A program made the position numbers and the translations under genes. DNA of 64,000 bases from Xanthomonas sontii (GTDB taxonomy: Bacteria; Pseudomonadota; Gammaproteobacteria; Xanthomonadales; Xanthomonadaceae): assembly GCF_040529055.1 (NCBI RefSeq), contig NZ_CP132342.1, positions 1,233,501 through 1,297,500 of the forward strand, in the 5' to 3' direction. The notes under the pieces were generated by a model. It saw only the letters and a list, made by a program, of their open reading frames with translations. It did not search any database and was not told the origin of the DNA. Position 1 is the stretch's first letter. Each line of letters starts with the position of its first letter. Of this stretch, positions 17,407-26,100 are shown piece by piece.

Positions 17407-17662
17407 CGCGCAAGGGTAGCAGCCGCGTGGTGCCGGCGGCGCGTCGCGGAGGTGGATGCGCCGTGTCCTGCGTTGGTTGGCCGAGCGCCGCAGGACGCGG
17501 ACGGGCGCCAGGCGTCCACGGCGAGGTGGCCGCCGTGCCGGCCGCGCCGTGCCGCATGTCGACGCAAGGTGCCGGTGAGCGGACGGCGGCGGCCGCATGC
17601 CCATGACGCGCGCGCCGTCGCCGGGCCGTGCGAATGGGGGAGACGCGGACCACGAATGCCGT

Positions 17663-17668
17663 TAGAAT
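17663..17668 (+). promoter_or_regulatory. -10 box of the tRNA-Arg promoter
   Basis: TAGAAT lies 11 bases before the mature 5' end of the tRNA, in the spacing expected for a stable-RNA promoter followed by a GC-rich discriminator. Confidence 0.6.
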
Positions 17669-17679
17669 GCGCGTCCGTT

Positions 17680-17756
17680 GCGCCCGTAGCTCAGCCGGAT
17701 AGAGTAGTGGCTTCCGAAGCCATTGGTCGGGGGTTCGAATCCCTCCGGGCGCGCCA
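17680..17756 (+). tRNA. tRNA-Arg (anticodon CCG)
   Basis: A 77-base cloverleaf. Acceptor GCGCCCG pairs with CGGGCGC. The D-loop region is TAGCTCAGCCGGATAGAGTA. The anticodon loop TTCCGAA has CCG at 17714-17716. The T-loop GGTTCGAATC is canonical and CCA is encoded (17754-17756). It reads CGG arginine codons. The DNA just downstream is a gene-poor stretch, and tRNA 3' ends are common integration targets, but no integrase or repeated 3' end was found. Confidence 0.97.
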
Positions 17757-18280
17757 TCCCACGCCGTGCATGCCGATCCTGTCTGGCATCGCCCGCGTCC
17801 TGTCCGCCATCTGCGCAGGCTCCTCTCTCCTCTTTCGCTTCCGCCGTCCTGCGACCGTGCGAACGCATGCGTTGCTCGCTGCCGGGCGCTGTGGCGCCGA
17901 TGCGTCATGCCCGCGCGATCCCGACCTTGTCCCAGCGCTTGGCCAGCGTCCCATCCGCTCCCAGAAGCATGGTGCGCGGCGTGCTCTGCTGGAGCCGCCT
18001 GCGCGGTGTCCGAGCAGGGCGCCAGGCGTGGTACTGGCTGCAGTACGTGGCATGGGTGCGTGCGTGTTCGGAGACGGGACGTGCGCCGGAACGCACGGAA
18101 CGAGGTGCTGCGCAACGTCATAGGTTGATGAATTTCACATTACATGTCTCCCTGTGTAGAATTTCGAAGCGGCCAGGGTAGTGTCCGCCACAGGGCCGGC
18201 ATGGGGATGCCGCTCGCAGTGCTTTCAGTGACGCCCGCCACCTGCATACGCACACGTTCGGATACAACGCCGGGTTCTTC
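17757..18280. other. Gene-poor stretch after tRNA-Arg
   Basis: About 520 bases with no convincing intact gene. The only protein-like signal is the thioredoxin-fold tail at 17905-18005 (minus). An AT-rich patch around 18124-18165 holds a TAGAAT that could be the -10 of the downstream kinase gene. No duplicated tRNA end or integrase fragment was seen. Confidence 0.5.
17905..18005 (-). pseudogene. Remnant of a thioredoxin-fold (TlpA-like) protein C-terminus
   Basis: The minus-strand frame ends in QSTPRTMLLGADGTLAKRWD followed by a short tail and stop. The STPRT segment resembles the cis-proline strand of TlpA/ResA-like thioredoxins, followed by the usual hydrophobic strand and D-G turn. Upstream residues in this frame do not continue the fold and there is no CxxC, so only a broken C-terminal fragment seems to remain. 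It may be decayed host DNA beside the tRNA. Confidence 0.35.
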
Positions 18281-20329
18281 ATGCGCCGCCGCTCGACGCT
18301 CACGCCCCTGTTGCTCCTGATCGTCCTGTTGCTTGGCGGGTGCGGCGGGATCCAGTCGGTCTCCGAGCAGGGCCGCCGCTCCATTGCCCTGGACGGGCAC
18401 GTACAGATGCTGCGCGATCGTGCCGGCACGCTCGACGTGCACGCGGTGGCGGCGCGCGGCGACCTGCAGCCGACGTCGCCGGAGTTCAGTCTCGGCTACA
18501 TCCCTGATGCGGTCTGGTTGCGGCTGCGCCTGGATCGCATGACCCGCCTGCCTCGGGTGCTGATGTTGCAGGTGGACGCGCCGCTGGCCGATACCGTGCG
18601 CCTATACGTGCCGCAGCCGGGCGGTGGCTTCCGCGAACTGCGCCGCGGCGAGGACGTGTCGCGGCGCGAGTACCCCTACCTGCTGCGGACGCCAGTGTTC
18701 CAGTTGGAAGCGCCCGATGGACGCTATCCGGAGGTCTACCTGCGCCTGACCGAGCGCAACGCGATGACGGTGGCGCTGAAGCTGTGGGAGCCGCAGGCGC
18801 TGCTCGCCCACGAGGCCTTGTCCGCCAGCCAGGACAGCATCTTCCTGGGCTTCATCCTCGCGCTGTGCATGGCCGGCACCTTCATCTGGCGACGCAGCGG
18901 CGTGGGGCCGGTGCGCTGGTATGTCGCCTACATCGCCACCAGCGGCTACAGCGTGTACAAGACCCGGGGCCTGGTCGGCCCGTTCTTTCGTCTGGACACG
19001 CACGATGGCGGCGACACCGTACTCGGCGTGGTGCTGGCGCTCAGCGTGGCCATCGCCGTGTCCTTCAGCGTGCGGTTGATGGCTTTGCACACGCATTTCC
19101 CGCGGCTGTCGCGCGCCTACGAAACCTTCGTGTGGCTGGCGATCGGCGTCGCCTGCAGCGGATTCCTGCTTGGCAGGTTCGGCACGGTGATGCCGTTCGT
19201 GCAGGGGCTGAGCCTGGTCAGCGTACCGTTGCTGCTGCTGGTGGCGGCTTACCTGAGCTGGCGCGGCCAGGCCATGGCCAAGCTGTACCTAGTGGCGTTC
19301 CTGGTGCTGTACATCGCATTCTTCCGCGGCTTCCTGATCAACCTTGGCCTGCTGCCGAACACGCCGTGGCTGCGCAATGGCGCGCCGCTGGCGGTGGGTC
19401 TGACCCTGCACCTGCTGTTGCTGACCTTCAGTTTCGCGCAACGCTTCTACGCGCTGGAGAAGCAGCGCCAAGACGCATTGGCCCTGGCGCTGGAACTCTC
19501 GCAGCAGTCCGAGGCATCGCTGGAGCAAAAGGTGCGCGAACGCACCCGCGAACTGGCCGAGGAAATCGTGCAGCGCCAGGCCACCGAGCAGCGCCTGCGC
19601 GAGAGCAAGACGCAACTGCGGCAGGCACTGGTCGCCGAGCAGCGGCTGCGCGAGGAGCAGCGCGAATTCGTGACGTTGCTGTCGCACGAGTTCCGCACGC
19701 CCTTGTCGATCATCCATGCCAGTAGCCAGATGCTGCAGGACACGGAGACCGCGCTGCAGCCGACAGGACGCCGCCGCATCGAGAAGATCCAGCGATCGGT
19801 GGAGCGCATGTCCGAGTTGATCGAACGTTTCCTCGACGATGAACAGGTGCTCTCGGACGAAGGCGCGCTCAAGCGCGAGGTGTTTGCGTTGCCCGCGCTC
19901 ATCGACGAGGTGCTGGACGCGCTCGATCCGTCACGCGAGCGCGTGCGGGCCGAACTGGCGCAGGCGCCGCTGCGGGTGGATTGCGACCGCGGCCTGCTGC
20001 GGATCGCCCTGGACAATCTGTTGGGCAACGCCCTGAAGTACTCCGGGCCGGGACAACCGGTACGGCTGACGGCCACGGCGCAGGCGCAGACCCTGATCCT
20101 CGGCGTCGCCGATCAGGGGCCCGGCATTCCGCAGCACGAGCACACCGGGATCTTCCGCAAGTTCGCGCGCGGCAGCGGCAGCGGCGGCACTGCCGGCGCG
20201 GGGCTGGGGCTGTACCTGGTCAAGCGCATCGCCCTGCGATTGGGCGGCGAGTTGACCCTGGACAGCGACGGCCGCGGCGCGACCTTCAGCCTGCGCCTGC
20301 CCCAGGCCGTCGCCACGGAGGGGCGGTGA
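18281..20329 (+). CDS. Sensor histidine kinase with 7TM-DISM input domain
   Basis: A 682-residue membrane kinase. The N-terminus is a signal-type helix ending in the lipobox-like LLLGGCGG. A periplasmic domain (about 35-175) with beta-rich segments such as DAVWLRLRLDR resembles 7TMR-DISMED2. Seven hydrophobic helices (about 185-375) follow, then a coiled coil (390-455). HisKA carries the phospho-acceptor His469 in LLSHEFRTPLS. The HATPase domain has DNLLGNALKYS (N box), VADQGPGIP (G1) and GAGLGLYLVK (G2). DISM sensors are thought to bind carbohydrates or other small molecules; the ligand is unknown. The partner regulator starts 75 bases downstream. Confidence 0.9.
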   Translation: MRRRSTLTPLLLLIVLLLGGCGGIQSVSEQGRRSIALDGHVQMLRDRAGTLDVHAVAARGDLQPTSPEFSLGYIPDAVWLRLRLDRMTRLPRVLMLQVDAPLADTVRLYVPQPGGGFRELRRGEDVSRREYPYLLRTPVFQLEAPDGRYPEVYLRLTERNAMTVALKLWEPQALLAHEALSASQDSIFLGFILALCMAGTFIWRRSGVGPVRWYVAYIATSGYSVYKTRGLVGPFFRLDTHDGGDTVLGVVLALSVAIAVSFSVRLMALHTHFPRLSRAYETFVWLAIGVACSGFLLGRFGTVMPFVQGLSLVSVPLLLLVAAYLSWRGQAMAKLYLVAFLVLYIAFFRGFLINLGLLPNTPWLRNGAPLAVGLTLHLLLLTFSFAQRFYALEKQRQDALALALELSQQSEASLEQKVRERTRELAEEIVQRQATEQRLRESKTQLRQALVAEQRLREEQREFVTLLSHEFRTPLSIIHASSQMLQDTETALQPTGRRRIEKIQRSVERMSELIERFLDDEQVLSDEGALKREVFALPALIDEVLDALDPSRERVRAELAQAPLRVDCDRGLLRIALDNLLGNALKYSGPGQPVRLTATAQAQTLILGVADQGPGIPQHEHTGIFRKFARGSGSGGTAGAGLGLYLVKRIALRLGGELTLDSDGRGATFSLRLPQAVATEGR

Positions 20330-20404
20330 GCATGCGCACGCACCGCACATGCGGCGCACGACATGGCGTCGCGCGCTGCCGCCGCGCCGGGGAGGTACGC
20401 TGAC

Positions 20405-21070
20405 ATGGCATTGATCGGTCTGCTCGAAGACGAAGTGGATCTGTGCGAGGAACTGCAGAGTTATCTGGTCGGCGCCGGACACCGCGTGGTATCCGCTGGC
20501 TCGGCTGCGGCCTTCTTCGCCGCAAGTGCCGGGCTGCGCTTCGACGTGGTGATCCTCGATCGCGGGCTCCCCGATGCCGATGGCCTGGAGATCGTGGAGC
20601 GCCTGCGCAGCGCCTCCCCGGGCATCGGCATCATCATGTTGACCGCGCGCGGTGCCAGCGAGGACCGCATCCACGGCCTGGAGAACGGGGCCGACCACTA
20701 CCTGGTCAAGCCGGTGCGCCTGGCGGAACTGGCGGCGCACGTGCGTGCACTGTTGCGACGGCTGCCGCGCGGCTGGCGTCTGGTCGCCAGCGAATGCTGC
20801 CTGTACACGCCGGAGGATGCGCGTCTGGAACTGAGCGCGCGCGAGTTCGCGCTGTTGCGGGTGCTGGCCGTGCGCGCCGGCGAGATGGCCGGCCGCCGCG
20901 AGGTGGCCGAGGCGCTGGGCTGGGACTGGATGTCCTTCGACCAGCGTCGCCTGGATACCATGATCAGCCGTTTGCGTCGGCGCTGCCGCGAGGCGTGCGG
21001 GCAGGAACTGCCAATCCGCACTGAGCACGCGCGCGGCTATCTGACCACCGATTCCATCCGCGTGGAGTAA
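20405..21070 (+). CDS. OmpR/PhoB-type response regulator
   Basis: A 221-residue regulator. The receiver domain (1-115) has the acidic pocket LLEDE, phospho-acceptor Asp52 in VVILDRGLPDADG, Thr80 and Lys102 (YLVKPV). The C-terminal winged helix (about 130-218) ends with LDTMISRLRRR and the wing IRTEHARGYLTT. ATG 20405 follows GGGGAGG; an in-frame ATG at 20363 is possible but weaker. It lies just after the kinase and 307 bases before the two-partner secretion genes, which are its most likely targets. Confidence 0.93.
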   Translation: MALIGLLEDEVDLCEELQSYLVGAGHRVVSAGSAAAFFAASAGLRFDVVILDRGLPDADGLEIVERLRSASPGIGIIMLTARGASEDRIHGLENGADHYLVKPVRLAELAAHVRALLRRLPRGWRLVASECCLYTPEDARLELSAREFALLRVLAVRAGEMAGRREVAEALGWDWMSFDQRRLDTMISRLRRRCREACGQELPIRTEHARGYLTTDSIRVE

Positions 21071-21377
21071 GCGCGCCGCGCGACGGTTGGCGACCAGGCG
21101 CCAGCGAACTCGGCGCAATGCATCGCGGATGTCGCGTGATGGGATCGTCGCTGCGTCAAAATGCCGTCGTCGCTGTCGCTCGTGCGCACTGCGTGGAACC
21201 ACGGGCGCGCCGGAAATTCGCCGAAATGCCTGCATTCCGATGCGGCGAACGACCCGCGCCTACGGTCCTTTGACGTTACGCGGCCGTGTCAGAACTCGTA
21301 AGTTTTCACACCCTCGTGATCTCCAGAATGGCGCCGATCAACAAGGGCGCGTTCTGCGCACCACACGGGGACATTGC
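21071..21377 (+). promoter_or_regulatory. Gene-free control region upstream of the tpsB-tpsA operon
   Basis: A stretch of 307 bases with no coding signal, more AT-rich near 21265-21320 (for example GTAAGTTTTCACACCC). It must carry the tpsB promoter. I found no clear repeat that would serve as a response-regulator box. The frame of tpsB is open through it, but family similarity begins only at ATG 21378. Confidence 0.5.
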
Positions 21378-23105
21378 ATGAATACCACGCGGCTGGCCAA
21401 GCTTCTTGGCCTCGGCTCGTTGCCACTCGCTGTCAATTTGGCTCTTGCGCAGACGGCGCCGCCGGACGCGGGCTCGCTGCTCAACCAGCAGCAGCGCCAG
21501 GAACGGCTGCAGCCGCCGGCCGACGATGCGGCCGCGTTACTGCAGGCGCCGTTGCCCGATGCGCCGGATGGCGGCTTCAGCGCACGCATCGACCGCGTCC
21601 GCTTCAGCGGAGCCGAGGGCGCGATCGACACGCAGGCGCTGCAGGCGGTGGTTGCCGATGCGCTGGGCAAGTCGCTGACCCACGCGCAGTTGCAGGCGCT
21701 GGCGCAGCGGGTCAGTGCCGCGCTGCAGGCGCAGGGTTATCTGCTGGCGCGCGCCTATCTGCCGCGGCAGGACCTGAGCAACGGCGAGTTGGAGATCGCG
21801 ATCATGATCGGGCGTCTGCAGAACGCGCCCGGCCGCGTGCAGGTGCTGTCCGACGATGCCGCGCTGCGCGCCCGCGCGACCGGCATCGCCGATGCGGCCT
21901 TGCCCGAAGGGCCGGTGCGCAACGACCAGTTGGAGCGCGCGCTGCTGTTGATCAACGACGTGCCAGGCGTGAGCGCGCGTGCGACGCTGGAAAAGGGCGC
22001 CGAGCCCGGCAGCAGCCGCCTGCTGATCCGTGCCGATAGTGCGCCGGCGTGGATCGGCGGCGCGAGCGTGGACAACTTCGCCAACCGCTACACCGGCGCG
22101 TGGCGCAGCAGCGCCTGGGGCGCGGTGAATCGGCCGTTCGAGCACGAGGACCTGTTCGGCGTGAACCTCAGCCACAGCAGCGGCAGTGATCTGCTGGGTC
22201 TGAACTACGCCATCGGCCTGACCTCGTCGGGTCTGCGCGCCAACGTCGCCGCCTCGTCGATGCACTACGCGGTTGGCGCCGAGTTCAAGCCGCTGGACCT
22301 GCGCGGCAGCGCGCGTACCGTCAGCGCCGGCCTCAGCTATCCGCTGTTGCGCACGCGCAAGCGCAGCCTGTGGATCAGCATGGACGCCGAGCGTCGCGAG
22401 CTGGTCGACAAGGCGCTGGGCCAGGTCCTGCGCGAGCGCAATCTGGACCGGCTCACCACCATGCTCAGCGGCAACGCCTGGGACGGTTGGTGGGGCGGCG
22501 GTTACTTCGGCGCCAGCCTGGGCTGGGTCGCCGGCCGTGTGGAGTTGGACAACGCGGCCGACCGCATCGCCGACGGGCTGAGCGCGCGCACCCGCGGCAG
22601 CTACAACAAGCTGGTCTGGCGCGTGGAGCGCAATCAGAGCCTGGGCGGCTTGAGCAACTGGGGCCTGTACGTGGGTGCCAATGGCCAGTTCGCCAGCAAG
22701 AACCTGGATTCATCGGAGAAGTTCCTGCTCGGCGGCCCGTCCGGGGTGCGCGGGCATGCGGTCGGCGAAGGCAGCGGCGACAACGGCTGGCTGGTCAATG
22801 CCGAGCTGCGCCGCGATTTTCTCGTCGCCAGGCACGTGCGTGCGCAGGCGCTGTTGTTCGCCGATCACGGTCACGTGCGCCAGCACATCGATCCGTGGGC
22901 GGGATCGGTGATGCCGTGGTCGGGCAATGCGTACGACCTGTCCAGCGCTGGTATCGGCCTGAACCTGCAAGGCGAGCGCTGGTCGCTGCGCGGTGCCTGG
23001 GCGCACCGGCTGGGCGACAACCCCGGCCGCAGCGCCGCCGGCCTGAACGCCGACGGCCTGCGCGACGACCACTACCTGTGGCTGCAGGCCAGCCTGCGCT
23101 TCTGA
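21378..23105 (+). CDS. TpsB outer-membrane transporter (ShlB/FhaC/HecB family)
   Basis: A 575-residue two-partner secretion pore. A signal peptide ends at LALAQ. The N-terminal plug-like segment and two POTRA domains (about 60-215, with RIDRVRFSG and YLLARAYLPRQDLSNGELEI) are followed by a 16-strand barrel of the Omp85 superfamily. Near residue 450 the loop segment LGGPSGVRGHAVGEG holds the conserved VRGY/VRGH-type lid-lock motif. The barrel ends with aromatic LWLQASLRF, the outer-membrane insertion signal. It secretes the TpsA encoded 34 bases downstream. Confidence 0.93.
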   Translation: MNTTRLAKLLGLGSLPLAVNLALAQTAPPDAGSLLNQQQRQERLQPPADDAAALLQAPLPDAPDGGFSARIDRVRFSGAEGAIDTQALQAVVADALGKSLTHAQLQALAQRVSAALQAQGYLLARAYLPRQDLSNGELEIAIMIGRLQNAPGRVQVLSDDAALRARATGIADAALPEGPVRNDQLERALLLINDVPGVSARATLEKGAEPGSSRLLIRADSAPAWIGGASVDNFANRYTGAWRSSAWGAVNRPFEHEDLFGVNLSHSSGSDLLGLNYAIGLTSSGLRANVAASSMHYAVGAEFKPLDLRGSARTVSAGLSYPLLRTRKRSLWISMDAERRELVDKALGQVLRERNLDRLTTMLSGNAWDGWWGGGYFGASLGWVAGRVELDNAADRIADGLSARTRGSYNKLVWRVERNQSLGGLSNWGLYVGANGQFASKNLDSSEKFLLGGPSGVRGHAVGEGSGDNGWLVNAELRRDFLVARHVRAQALLFADHGHVRQHIDPWAGSVMPWSGNAYDLSSAGIGLNLQGERWSLRGAWAHRLGDNPGRSAAGLNADGLRDDHYLWLQASLRF

Positions 23106-23139
23106 CGCCGCCACTCCACGCCTTCTGAGGACGATTCGC

Positions 23140-26100
23140 ATGAATCACATCTACCGTTTGATCTGGGACGAACTGCGTGGCGCCTACGTGGTCGCCGCCG
23201 AAATTTCCCGCCGCCGCGGCAAGCGCAGCGGCACCGTGGTGCGCGCTGCCGCCGCCGCGATCGCCATCGGCAGCGTACCGTTGTCGGCCTATGCCGTGGA
23301 TCCTGGCGCATTGCCCGACGGCGCGCAGATCGCCGCCGGCAATGCGCAGCTGGACCAGCACGGCGCCAACCTGACCGTGCATCAGGACAGCCAGCGGCTG
23401 ATCCTGAACTGGAACAGCTTCGACATCGGCAACCAGGCCAGCGTGCGCTTCGAGCAGCCCGACAGCACCGCCATCGCGCTGAACCGCGTGCTCGGTGGCA
23501 CGCCCAGCCAGGTGCTGGGCGAACTGAGCGGCAACGGCCAGGTCTGGCTGGTCAATCCCAACGGCGTGTACTTCGGCAAGGGCGCGCAGGTGGACGTGGG
23601 TGGGCTGCTGGTCAGCTCGCTTGGCATCAGCGACAGCGACTTCCTGGGCGGACACGCGCGCTTCGTCGCCAGCGGTACGGCCGGCGCGGTGCGCAACGAG
23701 GGCGCGATCCGCGCCAACGGCGGCGTGGTGGCATTGCTGGCGCCGGCGGTGAGCAACACCGGCAGCATCGCGGCGGGCCAGGTCGGCCTGGCCGCAGGCG
23801 ATCGCGTTGCGGTGGACTTCGGCAGCGACGGCCTGCTGTCGCTGGCGGTCGCCCAGGACGCGCTGAAGGCGGAACTGGCGCAGAGCGGCACCATCCGCGG
23901 CAACAACGTGGTGCTCAGCGCCGCCGGCGCCAGCGCGCTGCGCTCCAGCGTCATCAACATGGATGGCGTGGTCGAAGCGACCTCGCTGGGCGCGCATGGC
24001 GGTCGCATCCTGCTCGACGGCGGCGACGCCGGCCAGGTCCACGTCAGCGGCCGCCTCGACGCCAGTTCGGCGACCGGCCAGGGCGGCCGCATCGACGTGC
24101 TCGGCCAGCAGCTACGCCTGGACGGCGGCGCGCGCCTGGATGCCAGCGGCGCGACCGGCGGTGGCGCCATCCACGTCGGCGGCGGTTGGCAGGGGCACGA
24201 TCCGGCGTTGCGTAACGCCACCCACGTGGAGGCCGATGCCAGCGTCGCGCTCGACGCCAGCGCCGGCAGCAGCGGCAACGGCGGCGAAGCGGTGGTCTGG
24301 TCCGACGGCGACACCCGGTTCGCCGGCAGCATCGCCGTGCGTGGTGGCGCGCAAGGCGGCAACGGCGGCCGCGCCGAAGTCTCCGGCAAGCAGCAACTCG
24401 CCTACAGCGGCCGCACCGATGCCAGCGCGGCCAACGGCGCGATGGGCGACCTGCTGCTGGACCCGGACACCATCAGCATCCAAGGTGGCGGCACCGGCAT
24501 CGGTTCCCTGGGCGGAAGCACGGTATACGTGCGGGACCTGCAGGCGCAGAACGCCAACGTGATGCTGGTGGCCGACAATGGCATCACCTTCGGCGACCTG
24601 TCGCTGAACGGCGGCAACGGCCGCCTGAGCATGGCCAACAATGTCAGCCTGCGTCTGGAGAACACCAACGGCACCATCAGCTTCGCCAATCCGACCAATA
24701 CGGTGGAAGTGTTCGGGACCGGCAGCATCTACATGCAGAGCGGGCGCACCAACACCGGCTTCCTGAGCAGCATCGGCAACCTGATCGCACATGGCCCCGG
24801 CACCAATCCCGGCACGCTGCCGACCCACGACGTCACCCAGAACGGCAACGGTACCCCGGGCGCCGGCTCGATCACCCTGTACGGCGCCGACGGCATCTCG
24901 GTCAGCGGCGCGCTGACCACCAATGGCGGCTACGTGCGCATCTGGGGCGACTCGGACAACATGGGCGGCGGCGACCTGACCCTGAACTCGCCGATCTTCA
25001 GCAATGGCGGCAACGTGTACCTGTCCACCGGGCAGGGCGCGGTGACGCTGAACTCCAACATGACCCTCGGCGCCGGGCGCGTGCTGTTCAAGGCCGATGG
25101 CAGCTACACCAGCGGCGAGAAGATCCTCAACGGCCTGATCGACGCCAGTGGCGACTTCAACATCGATACCGCCTTCACCATGAAGGGCGGCGCCAGCATC
25201 TACACCAGCGGCAACATCGTGTTCGGCAACGTACCGGTCAATCTCGATACCGGCAGCGGCGTGCTGGTGCTGCGCGCCAACAAGATCGACTGGGGCTCGT
25301 CGACCCTCAACAACCTCAGCACGGCGTCGATGCGCCTGGAGCCGTACGATCCTTCGGTCAACATGGTGCTGGGCGACGCCAACGGCTTCGCCTCGGCGGC
25401 GACGCTGAACAAGTTGCCGGGCATCCGCAACCTGACCATCGGCCGCGCCGATGGCACGGGCACCATCAGCGTCTCCGGCAACTACAACTTCAACGCCAGC
25501 GGCAGCTTCGAGTTGCTCGACAAGACCCTGGACATCACCGCCGGCAGCCTCAGCAACAGCACCGGCGACGTGATCCTGACCGGCGACACCATCAACCTCA
25601 GCCAGCATGTCACCGCCAACGGCGGCAACGGCAAGGTCACGATCCGGCAGATGACCGCGGCCAACGCCCTGCATCTGGGCACCGGGCTCAGCAACGCGAC
25701 GATCGGCCAGGTCAACGCGGCCACGCTGGAAGTGGGCCGCAGCGACGGCGGCGACCTGGTGTTCGACAGCGACATCGTCACTGGCGCCAGCACCGTGAGC
25801 CTGAAGAGCGGCCAACGCGTCTTGGGAGTCAACGGCGGCGTATCTGCGGCCAAACTGGCGGTCACCGCCGGCGCTGGCGCCACCCTCAGCGACAGTACCT
25901 TCAACTTCACCACGCTGGCGCTGGACGTGGGCGGCGCCACCCAGATCGCCAGTTCCATCGCCACTTGGGGCCTGGGTCTCGCCGACACACTGACCGGCTT
26001 GAATGTGCGCGCCGGCACCACCGGGACGGTGGGGTTGAACGCGACAGGAACCTTGGGCCTGAACAGCGCGATCAACTTCAACAACAGCGCCGCCACCCTC

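Noticed and set aside
17680-17756. tRNA-Arg as an occupied prophage or island attachment site
   Set aside because: No integrase, phage gene or second copy of the tRNA 3' end is in the window; only a decayed stretch follows.
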